Positions 1 through 6,430 of a DNA stretch of 7,832 nt are shown here, in pieces. The stretch covers positions 1-7,832 of the forward strand of contig JAAUPO010000083.1 of assembly GCA_012033095.1 (NCBI GenBank). The letters are read 5' to 3'. The DNA comes from Synechococcaceae cyanobacterium RL_1_2 (GTDB lineage: Bacteria; Cyanobacteriota; Cyanobacteriia; Cyanobacteriales; JAAUPO01). The notes under the pieces were generated by a model, which saw only the letters and a program-made list of their open reading frames with translations, was not told the DNA's origin and did not search any database. Each line of letters begins with the position of its first letter. Positions within the stretch are counted from its first letter, which is position 1. A program made the position numbers and the translations under genes.

Positions 1-173
1 CTGAAATAACTAGAATACAGGACAAAAACCTTAAACCCTTGCGACACAAGCACTCTAGCGAAATCAGCTGTAATCTTTGCCGCGTAAAGCTCCCAGACAT
101 ATTTAAAGTTTTTTGACGCAACTTTTGTCTTGGTAGTTAGGTCAAAATTAAAACTTTGACTATCAATTTGATT
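1..173 (-). CDS. Possible partial gene running off the left edge, unknown function
   Basis: On the minus strand a frame stays open for 57 codons, from a stop at 174-176 to the window edge, and its translation looks protein-like (for example KYVWELYAAKITADFARVLV, then SQGFKVFVLY). The frame has no ATG of its own. An ATG at 187-185 lies in the frame that would join it if one A were added to the A4 run opposite 172-175, the same kind of lesion seen in three other genes here. A second ATG, at 195-193 in yet another frame, has a good Shine-Dalgarno sequence (GGGAG, 5 bases upstream). I do not recognise the family. A second minus-strand frame, starting at the ATG at 100-98, is also open to the edge but looks like a shadow. 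The call rests only on open length and residue composition. Confidence 0.3.
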
Positions 174-565
174 TTAACTTGTCCCATTCCAACAACATTC
201 CAGCTCCCAGATACCCAGATAAGTTTCAATTTATTAAATTTAAAGTAAAAATAATAATTTTTTTTGAACTATTTAAAATTCAAGTAAAAAAATATGTTCA
301 AAAATACATTTTAAAGTGCTTTAACAATCAATATGTTGTTATTTGATCTTTATGAAATTATTAATTTTTGATTAAAATGATGACTTAAATTCATAGGAAT
401 ATTTTTTAGACTATTTTAGTTTCATCCTCCCTTCATCATTACGGCGATTTTCCATCAGTTAGTAAGCCTAGCTAGGGATTAAGCCCATGAAAATTAAAGT
501 TTTTCATAAAAAAACACCATAAAAATTAGCTATAATTTCCATCTTTATGGCTTAAAGTTAAGTTG

Positions 566-604
566 TTGATTTTGACGTTACTAAAATCAATTTGTTTAAA
601 CAAA
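566..604. promoter_or_regulatory. Two adjacent dyads, candidate operator upstream of nifJ
   Basis: TTGATTTT at 566-573 is matched by AAAATCAA at 583-590 (8 bp, 9-base spacer). It is followed without a gap by the perfect 14-bp palindrome TTTGTTTAAACAAA at 591-604. Dyads of this size are typical binding sites for dimeric regulators. The background is AT-rich, which raises the chance rate, and the site does not match an NtcA or CRP consensus. It lies about 225 bp before the nifJ ATG, so a role in nifJ control is inference. Confidence 0.25.
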
Positions 605-636
605 ATACTGGCCTTAGAATAGTAAATAAATAGGCC

Positions 637-674
637 ATTCTAGTTCCTGTATATGGCTACAATATGACTAGAAT
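637..674. repeat. 8-bp inverted repeat ATTCTAGT / ACTAGAAT
   Basis: ATTCTAGT at 637-644 pairs with ACTAGAAT at 667-674 across a 22-base spacer. A further direct copy, ACTAGAAT, lies at 9-16 near the left edge. The spacer contains GTA-N6-TAC (657 onward is TAC), close to but not matching an NtcA site, which needs an 8-base gap. The repeat could be an operator or a chance match in AT-rich DNA. Confidence 0.2.
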
Positions 675-762
675 ATAGATTTAAAATTTATTGTTAAATC
701 AGAAAATAACAAACCTTAACTCAACATAAAAAGTTGTTGAAAAATATCCCGTTTAGCAAGAT

Positions 763-788
763 TTGACCATAGAGTTAACTATGGTTGA
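763..788 (+). promoter_or_regulatory. Hairpin in the probable nifJ leader
   Basis: ACCATAG at 766-772 and CTATGGT at 779-785 form a perfect 7-bp stem with a 6-base loop. The stem extends to 10 bp (763-788) if two G-U pairs are allowed. It ends about 42 bases before the nifJ ATG and well clear of the Shine-Dalgarno site, so it could be an operator or a 5'-UTR structure. No T tract follows, so it is not a standard terminator. Confidence 0.3.
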
Positions 789-815
789 TTAAGTATTTTT
801 GTTCCTCACCCCCTC

Positions 816-820
816 AGGAG
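816..820 (+). promoter_or_regulatory. Ribosome binding site fixing the nifJ start
   Basis: AGGAG lies nine bases before the ATG at 830. This favours that ATG over the in-frame TTG at 785, which would add 15 residues unlike any NifJ N-terminus I know. The family normally begins with a short stretch before the conserved T-L/D-G-N motif, as the 830 start gives. Confidence 0.75.
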
Positions 821-829
821 AGATGCACC

Positions 830-3800
830 ATGAGCTACGAAAGAAAATTTGCGACCTTAGATGGTAATGAAGCTGCCGCAAGGGTAGCCTATCAATTGAA
901 TGAAGTGATCGCAATTTACCCAATTCGCCGGCTTCTCCCATCGGGGGAATGGGCTGATGCGTGGATGGCTGACGATCGCCCTAATTTGTGGGGAACGGTG
1001 CCCTCGGTGATTGAGCTACAGTCGGAGGCGGGGGCAGCGGGTACGGTGCACGGTGCTCTGCAATCGGGATCATTGACGACCACATTTACCGCTTCCCAGG
1101 GCTTATTATTGATGATCCCCAATTTATATAAAATTGCGGGGGAGTTGACGGCCTGTGTGATCCATGTGGCGGCGCGATCGCTGGCGGCCCAAGGTTTATC
1201 TATTTTTGGTGATCATAGTGATGTAATGGCGGCCCGGGCGACGGGGTTTGGGATGGTTTGTTCGGCTTCAGTGCAAGAAGCCCAGGATTTTGCGTTAATT
1301 TCCCAGGTGGTGAGTCTGCGATCGCGGATTCCCTTTCTACATTTTTTTGATGGTTTTCGTACTTCCCACGAGTTACAAAAAATTGAATTATTGGATCAGT
1401 CGGTATTGCGCACCATGATCGATGATCGGTGGGTGCATGACCACCGCGATCGGGCTTTGACCCCTGACCGGCCAGTGATGAGGGGAACGGCACAAAACCC
1501 CGATGTGTATTTCCAAGCGCGGGAAAGTGTGAACCTGTTCTACGATCGCTGTGGGGAAATGATGATGGAAACCATGGCCCAGTTTGGGGAATTAACGGGG
1601 CGTTCCTACGATCTGTTTGAATACCACGGGGCCCCCGATGCCACCAAAGTATTGGTATTAATGGGATCAGGGTGTGAAACGGTACAGGAAACGGTGGATT
1701 ATCTGACGGAGCAGGGGGAAAAAGTCGGAGTAGTCAAAGTAAGGCTCTATCGTCCTTTTTTCCAGGATAAATTCATCACCGTTCTTCCCCCCACCGTCCA
1801 AGCGATCGCTGTCCTCGATCGCACCAAAGAACCAGGTTCAGCCGGGGAACCCCTCTATCAAGATGTGGTTACCGCGATCCAAGAAACCCTGTTTAGTGAT
1901 TCCCCCTTAAAGGCCAACTTACAACAGTTAAAAACCTTTGTGGGAGGGCGGTATGGTTTATCCTCCAAGGAATTCAACCCCGCCATGGTCAAAAGTGTGT
2001 TTGATCACCTCAGTTCAGATAAGCCCAAAAATCATTTTACGGTGGGTATTGATGACGATGTAACCCATACTTCTTTGACCTATGATCCGACGTTCACCAC
2101 CGAACCGGCCAGCGTAGTCAGGGCCATGTTCTACGGATTAGGTTCCGATGGCACCGTGGGAGCGAATAAAAATACCATCAAAATTATTGGGGAGGAAACC
2201 GATAACTATGCCCAGGGTTATTTTGTCTATGACTCCAAAAAATCCGGGGCAATCACCATTTCCCATCTGCGGTTTGGCCCGGCCTTGATTCGCTCTACCT
2301 ATCTGATTAACCAGGCTAATTTTATTGCTTGCCATCAATGGACATTTTTAGAAAAACTGGATGTGCTTAAGGATGCGGCCCAAGGGGCGATCTTCTTGCT
2401 CAATAGTCCCTATGGAGAGGAGCAAGTGTGGGCCCAGTTACCCTTGGAAATTCAAGAGGAGATTGTGGGCAAGGAATTAAAACTCTATGCCATTAACGCA
2501 AGTAAAGTGGCCCGGGAAAGTGGTATGGCGGGGCGCATTAATACGGTGATGCAAACCTGTTTCTTTGCCCTCGCTGGAGTATTACCGAAGGAGGAAGCGA
2601 TCGCGAAAATTAAAGAGGCCATCCGCAAAAGTTATGGCAAAAAAGGCGATGCCATTGTCCAGATGAACCTCACCGCCGTGGATAATACCCTAGCTAATCT
2701 CTATGAAATTGCGATCGCTCAACCCCAAAGTCCAGTGCGTCGTTTGGCAGCGGTGGCGGCCGGTGCGCCGGAATTTACACGGGAAGTCCAGGGCAAAATG
2801 TTGATCAAAGAAGGGGATGATCTCAAAGTGAGTCAACTCCCCTGCGACGGGACTTACCCCACCGGCACTTCTCAATGGGAAAAACGTAACGTAGCCGAAT
2901 TTATTCCCACCTGGGATCCCGATGTCTGCATTCAGTGCGGTAAATGTGTGGCGGTATGTCCCCACGGGGTGATTCGGGGTAAAACCTATGAGCCTGGGGA
3001 TTTAGCCGCTGCCCCCAGCACCTTTAAATCCACCGACACCAGGGATAAGGATTTTGCTGGGGAAAAATTTACCATTCAGGTGGCCCCGGAAGATTGCACC
3101 GGTTGCGGCATTTGTGTCGATGTGTGCCCAGCTAAAAATAAGTCCCAGCCTTCCCTACGGGCAATCAATATGGAACCCCAAGCCCCATTACGGGAAACGG
3201 AGCGCGAAAATTGGGACTTTTTCCTCAAATTACCCAACCCCGATCGCTCAAAACTAGACATTACCCACCTTCGCCAACAGCAATTACAACAACCCCTGTT
3301 TGAATTTTCCGGAGCCTGTGCCGGTTGCGGTGAAACCCCCTATCTAAAAATGGCGAGCCAACTGTTCGGCGATCGCATGTTAATTGCCAATGCCACCGGT
3401 TGCTCTTCCATTTACGGCGGTAATTTACCCACTACGCCCTGGGCCCAAAACGATGAAGGTCGTGGCCCCGCTTGGTCTAATTCCCTGTTTGAAGATAACG
3501 CCGAATTTGGATTAGGGTTTCGGGTCTCCCTCGATCAAAAAGTGCGTATGGCCTCGGAATTACTCCTTAAATTAGCTCCCACCATTGGGGATAATCTGGT
3601 GAACGCGATCGTTAACAATGGCCAAACTACGGAAGCAGATATTTTCAGCCAACGGGAACAGGTGGCCTCCCTCAAAGCTAAACTTACCGAGCTTCCCCCC
3701 CAGGCCGACATTACTAGCTTGCTAACGTTGGCAGATTATCTGGTGAAAAAATCCGTGTGGATCATTGGCGGTGATGGTTGGGCCTACGATATTGGTTATG

Positions 3801-4342
3801 GCGGCTTAGATCATGTTCTGGCTAGCGGTCGTAATGTCAATGTGTTGGTGATGGATACGGAAGTCTATTCCAATACCGGCGGCCAGTCCTCTAAGGCTAC
3901 TCCTAGGGCGGCGGTCGCCAAATTTGCCGCAGGAGGAAAACCCGCCGCTAAAAAGGATCTAGGTCTAATTGCCATGACCTACGGCAATATCTATGTGGCC
4001 TCGGTGGCCATGGGGGCCAAGGATGAACATACCCTCAAAGCTTTTCTCGAAGCAGAAGCCTATGACGGGCCATCTTTGATCATTGCCTATTCCCATTGCA
4101 TCGCCCACGGTATCAATATGACCACCGCCATGACCCACCAGCAAAACCTCGTTAAAAGTGGTCGGTGGCTCCTCTATCGCTATCACCCCGATCGCGTCGC
4201 CCAAGGTCAAAATCCCCTACAATTGGATTCCCGTAGTCCCAAAATTCCCGTTAAGGATACGTTCAATGCGGAAAATCGCTTTAAAATGTTGACTAAAACT
4301 AAACCAGCAGAGGCAAAAAACTATGGGCCGAAGCTCAGTTAG
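830..4342 (+). CDS. nifJ: Pyruvate:ferredoxin (flavodoxin) oxidoreductase, with frame damage
   Basis: A cytosolic thiamine-diphosphate and iron-sulfur enzyme that oxidises pyruvate with CoA to acetyl-CoA and CO2, passing two electrons to ferredoxin or flavodoxin. From the ATG at 830 the uninterrupted frame gives 1170 residues, close to the family's roughly 1200. Visible parts in order: an N-terminal pyruvate/ThDP domain with QSEAGAAG (Glu66) and HVAARS (Arg116); the central GLGSDGTVGANKN region; two ferredoxin-type 4Fe-4S motifs (Cys700/703/706/710 and Cys756/759/762/766); proximal-cluster cysteines 830, 833, 858 and 1090; and a ThDP site, GDGWAYD at 981-987 to SNTGG at 1014-1018. Two defects stand out. 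Residues 33-38 read RRLLPS where relatives have T-P-S/A-S-P-M, from a compensated indel pair. The last ~29 family residues lie in the -1 frame to 4410. NifJ serves fermentation or low-redox metabolism, or feeds nitrogenase or hydrogenase; nothing nearby shows which. The family call is near certain; activity of this allele is not. Confidence 0.95.
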   Translation: MSYERKFATLDGNEAAARVAYQLNEVIAIYPIRRLLPSGEWADAWMADDRPNLWGTVPSVIELQSEAGAAGTVHGALQSGSLTTTFTASQGLLLMIPNLYKIAGELTACVIHVAARSLAAQGLSIFGDHSDVMAARATGFGMVCSASVQEAQDFALISQVVSLRSRIPFLHFFDGFRTSHELQKIELLDQSVLRTMIDDRWVHDHRDRALTPDRPVMRGTAQNPDVYFQARESVNLFYDRCGEMMMETMAQFGELTGRSYDLFEYHGAPDATKVLVLMGSGCETVQETVDYLTEQGEKVGVVKVRLYRPFFQDKFITVLPPTVQAIAVLDRTKEPGSAGEPLYQDVVTAIQETLFSDSPLKANLQQLKTFVGGRYGLSSKEFNPAMVKSVFDHLSSDKPKNHFTVGIDDDVTHTSLTYDPTFTTEPASVVRAMFYGLGSDGTVGANKNTIKIIGEETDNYAQGYFVYDSKKSGAITISHLRFGPALIRSTYLINQANFIACHQWTFLEKLDVLKDAAQGAIFLLNSPYGEEQVWAQLPLEIQEEIVGKELKLYAINASKVARESGMAGRINTVMQTCFFALAGVLPKEEAIAKIKEAIRKSYGKKGDAIVQMNLTAVDNTLANLYEIAIAQPQSPVRRLAAVAAGAPEFTREVQGKMLIKEGDDLKVSQLPCDGTYPTGTSQWEKRNVAEFIPTWDPDVCIQCGKCVAVCPHGVIRGKTYEPGDLAAAPSTFKSTDTRDKDFAGEKFTIQVAPEDCTGCGICVDVCPAKNKSQPSLRAINMEPQAPLRETERENWDFFLKLPNPDRSKLDITHLRQQQLQQPLFEFSGACAGCGETPYLKMASQLFGDRMLIANATGCSSIYGGNLPTTPWAQNDEGRGPAWSNSLFEDNAEFGLGFRVSLDQKVRMASELLLKLAPTIGDNLVNAIVNNGQTTEADIFSQREQVASLKAKLTELPPQADITSLLTLADYLVKKSVWIIGGDGWAYDIGYGGLDHVLASGRNVNVLVMDTEVYSNTGGQSSKATPRAAVAKFAAGGKPAAKKDLGLIAMTYGNIYVASVAMGAKDEHTLKAFLEAEAYDGPSLIIAYSHCIAHGINMTTAMTHQQNLVKSGRWLLYRYHPDRVAQGQNPLQLDSRSPKIPVKDTFNAENRFKMLTKTKPAEAKNYGPKLS
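926..943 (+). other. Compensated indel pair over the NifJ catalytic Thr-Pro loop
   Basis: Upstream and downstream residues match the family (EVIAIYPI before, GEWADAW after), but the six codons between give RRLLPS. In the next frame the same bases read ..CG CCG GCT TCT CCC AT., that is T-P-A-S-P-M/I as expected. Restoring the motif needs one base between 925 and 926 and removal of the C at 942. Residue 33 aligns with Thr31 of Desulfovibrio africanus PFOR, a pyruvate-binding residue. The lesion is either a sequence error or a damaging mutation pair. Confidence 0.8.
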
Positions 4343-4410
4343 ATGTGGATCAACGGTGGGCGATGTATGAATATTTGGCCTCGCGATCGCTGAAAACCAA
4401 GGACGAATAA
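4315..4410 (+). other. -1 slippery heptamer and out-of-frame NifJ C-terminus
   Basis: The zero frame reads GCA AAA AAC and stops at 4340-4342. The heptamer A AAA AAC at 4315-4321 has the X XXY YYZ phase of a classic -1 frameshift site. Slipping back one base continues CTA TGG GCC GAA GCT and so on, giving LWAEAQLDVDQRWAMYEYLA and a short tail to TAA at 4408-4410. This matches the normal NifJ C-terminus (relatives have ...RWAMYEYLA...). Downstream, GGGC-CGAA-GCTC can form only a four-pair stem, a weak stimulator. One A missing from the run would explain the break equally well. Confidence 0.75.
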
Positions 4411-4595
4411 GCCCTAATCCTGATTAAACCTAATTCGATAGGAACAATGGGGGGTATAAAAACACTTCCCGATTTTTAATAGTTTCAATATTTTAAACTC
4501 AAAATTTTAAACTCAAAAATTTACGTTATATGGCAGAGTCACAATTTATATATTGAAATAACCGGGGCTAATTTTCTTTCAACAATATAACCATA
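4411..4595. repeat. Intergenic gap with a 14-bp tandem duplication
   Basis: AT-rich gap of 185 bp between nifJ and the membrane-protein gene. ATTTTAAACTCAAA is repeated exactly back to back at 4490-4503 and 4504-4517. I see no convincing intrinsic terminator for nifJ and no clear -35/-10 pair for the downstream gene; a TATATA-rich stretch near 4545-4552 is only suggestive. Confidence 0.55.
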
Positions 4596-5733
4596 ATGCC
4601 AAACGAAAAATTAGCAATTTTATTTTTAAGTTTATCTATTATCACATCGTCAATTTATGTTTTCCCTAGTGGTAGTCCCCAATTAACAGATTTTTTAAGT
4701 TTAATTGCTTTTTTCGCATTAATTTCTAAGCGTCAAGCATTAGAATTTGTTCTCGAAAATATCAAAGAAAAAAAAACCTTAATTATTTTTGTTGGCATTT
4801 ATTCCTTTGCTAATATCTTTTCTTTGCGTTTTTTTCCAGAGGTTTCCATTGATGGAACTTTAACTGCCATTGCCTATGTTTATTTTAATGTAACAATCTA
4901 TTTGTCATTTAATTATTTTTTTACAAGCCCTATAGCTATAACTATTTATTAAATGCCTGTTTGATTTGTAGCTTAATTGATTTTATTTCAGTATTTTTTG
5001 CGGTAAAGATAAGAGGGCAAGGTTTTATGAACAATCCTAATCAATTTGGAGTTCATATTCTTTGTCTATTGATTTTAAGTATGTTAATCAGTAAAAATAA
5101 TCTATTGTCCTGGAAACCCATAGTTATTTTACTGTTATTAATTACTCCAGCCCTACAATCAGGTTCTAAAGCCGCTCTAGTAGCCAGTTTACCCATTATG
5201 GTTTCTTTTGTTTATCACCTATGTAACAATGCGAATGAAACCATACTTAACTTTTACAATTCATTAAAAGTAAATTAGTTGCCATCATTATTGTGCTGCT
5301 ATTACTAATCTTAGTAATTAATTTATTTCCGAATATTTTTAGTGAGTTTCAACAGGTATTCGATCGCTCGTTTAATTTTTCATTACAAAGAATATTAAAC
5401 ATGTCCCAAGAAGCAGATAGTGATCTTTGGTATGCGAGACGAGTATATTTAATTACTAAATTAAACCGCCTAGGCTGGGCAACAGGAATTGGTTATGATA
5501 ATTATTTTCAAAGGTTAGGGGAATTTCAAGAAATCCATTCCCTATTTCCTTCTTTGATTGTAATTAGTGGTGTGTTTTCAGCGATATTTTTCGGCTTATT
5601 TTTTCTAGTTAGACTTTATAAAAATCAAGACTTTTATTCGTGGTCAGCGATCGCGGGAATTGTGTTATATTCCATTACCCATCAATTTTTACGAGATTCA
5701 AATATGTGGGCAATTCTGGGGCTAATGAAATGA
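4596..5733 (+). pseudogene. O-antigen ligase/polymerase-like membrane protein, broken by two frameshifts
   Basis: Three consecutive open stretches (4596-4952, to 5278, to 5733) lie in different frames but read as one polytopic membrane protein of about 379 residues once one base is added at each of two sites. The first is the T7 run at 4916-4922, after which the product continues FFYKPYSYNYLLNACLICSL. The second is T4 at 5252-5255 or A4 at 5266-5269. Roughly ten hydrophobic segments are visible. Features typical of the O-antigen ligase/Wzy superfamily are RGQGFMNNPNQFG, then QSGSKAALVA (like the S-x-S-R motif), a GWATGIGYDNYF G-x-G loop, and EIHSLFPSLIVISG, where the family has its conserved His. 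Members polymerise or ligate surface polysaccharide at the periplasmic face. The ATG at 4596 has no Shine-Dalgarno site. The superfamily call is fairly sure; the exact substrate is unknown. It may be a real pseudogene or an intact gene with sequencing errors. Confidence 0.7.
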
Positions 5734-5764
5734 GCAGTTACATCAGGGATATTCCAATAAAATA

Positions 5765-5802
5765 CCCTATTTTTAGAGCCTCAATAGGAATTAAAAATAG
5801 GG
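5765..5802. repeat. 11-bp perfect inverted repeat (hairpin)
   Basis: CCCTATTTTTA at 5765-5775 is exactly complementary to TAAAAATAGGG at 5792-5802, with a 16-base loop that itself contains CCT-CAAT-AGG. It lies 31 bases after the stop of the membrane-protein gene, between convergent genes. It could act as a 3'-end stem or be a remnant of a small inverted-repeat element. No T tract follows on either strand. Confidence 0.55.
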
Positions 5803-5878
5803 ATTGATCCGATGGATTATTAAAGATGCTTAAAAATAAGCCCTCATTTTGTAAATGGAGAGAAAAGTTTTTAAAAAT

Positions 5879-5919
5879 TCCCCAATGGAGAAATTTAGGG
5901 AGTACCTGGGGACTTTTTT
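5879..5919. terminator. Possible bidirectional intrinsic terminator
   Basis: TCCCCA at 5879-5884 pairs with TGGGGA at 5907-5912 and is followed on the plus strand by C and T6 (5914-5919). On the minus strand the same stem is followed by A and five Ts (opposite 5874-5878). The site sits between the convergent membrane-protein gene and the ArsC-like gene, where a shared terminator is expected. The loop of 22 bases is long, so strength is uncertain. Confidence 0.4.
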
Positions 5920-5956
5920 AGCTTTCCTAAGCATCTGGTTCGATTCGAGGGGTTAA

Positions 5957-6309
5957 CTAAGTCAATGTGGTTTTGAGTACTTCTTCTTTAGCACGAAAAC
6001 CCGTTAAAACTGCTTCACCATCTTTGACAAAAATTGGTCGCTTTAACAACATAATATCGTTGGCAAAAGATCGATCCACTGCTCATCGCTGAAACGATCG
6101 CGATCGCTACCCAACGCCCGATAGGATTGACCAGAGGTATTCCTTAAAGCCTTATTCCCTAAGCTTTTCACCCATGCAGTGATCATTGCTTTGGATGGTT
6201 GCTCCTCCCTGGTGTTAACAAATTCATAGGAAATATTTTGTTGTTCGAGCCAGAGCCGAGCTTTTTTCACAGTCCCACAATTGGGAATTCCATAAACTTT
6301 TAAAGTCAT
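5957..6309 (-). pseudogene. ArsC/Spx-family small protein, frameshifted near its 3' end
   Basis: A thioredoxin-fold protein of the ArsC/Spx/YffB group. The N-terminus LKVYGIPNCGTVKKARLWLE carries the single family Cys (Cys11) in the YffB-like form, without a CxxC pair. It is followed by ISYEFVNTREEQPS and WVKSLGNKALRNTSG, both typical of the group. As read, the frame ends after 88 residues at 6043. Adding one A to the A4 run at 6065-6068 restores 117 residues, the usual family length, with the expected LLKRPIFVKDGEAVLTGFRA tail and a stop at 5959-5957. Family members are named arsenate reductase-like or RNA-polymerase-binding regulators; true arsenate reductase activity is not shown by this sequence. 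The gene diverges from dxr and converges on the membrane-protein gene. There is no Shine-Dalgarno site before the ATG at 6309. The break may be a sequencing error rather than real decay. Confidence 0.8.
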
Positions 6310-6430
6310 AGTTTTTTTTACTTGGGATACTTGGGATATTAGTGCTAGGGCTAACGATCCACCGTAGCAGTCTATAGTTAAAGTTAAGAAAAAATAAAAA
6401 AATCCAAAAGAATTATCTTAATTTAAATTA
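6310..6430. promoter_or_regulatory. Divergent intergenic region between the ArsC-like gene and dxr
   Basis: This 121-bp gap must hold both promoters. TATAGT at 6373-6378 is a plausible -10 box for dxr, with no matching -35 at the normal distance. TACTTGGGA is duplicated in tandem at 6319-6327 and 6328-6336, next to the ArsC-like start. Neither gene has a clear Shine-Dalgarno sequence, as is common in cyanobacteria. Confidence 0.35.

Larger units (their letters stand above)
174..829. other. AT-rich intergenic region upstream of nifJ
   Basis: About 650 bp without a supportable gene. Positions 230-420 are extremely AT-rich with A and T tracts. Only micro-ORFs of about a dozen codons occur, for example ATG at 487 and ATG at 334, and I do not call them. 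The region separates a possible minus-strand gene from nifJ, so it probably holds divergent promoters. It contains the palindrome CCTAGCTAGG at 467-476, the dyads at 566-604, an 8-bp inverted repeat at 637-674 and a hairpin at 763-788. The 10-mer AGCTCCCAGA occurs twice, at 88-97 and 202-211. No GTA-N8-TAC NtcA site was found. Confidence 0.5.

Noticed and set aside
654..665. GTA...TAC as an NtcA site
   Set aside because: The gap in GTA-TATGGC-TAC is six bases, not the required eight, and there is no well-placed -10 box to support it.
785..829. TTG at 785 as the nifJ start
   Set aside because: The added 15 residues are unlike the family, and AGGAG at 816-820 points to the ATG at 830.
916..4210. 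Minus-strand and alternate-frame open stretches within nifJ
   Set aside because: They overlap a strongly conserved gene and show no family features; they are shadows of its codon use.
5930..5955. tRNA T-arm-like string GGTTCGATTCGAGG
   Set aside because: The flanking bases do not form a T stem, and no acceptor, D or anticodon arms can be built around it.
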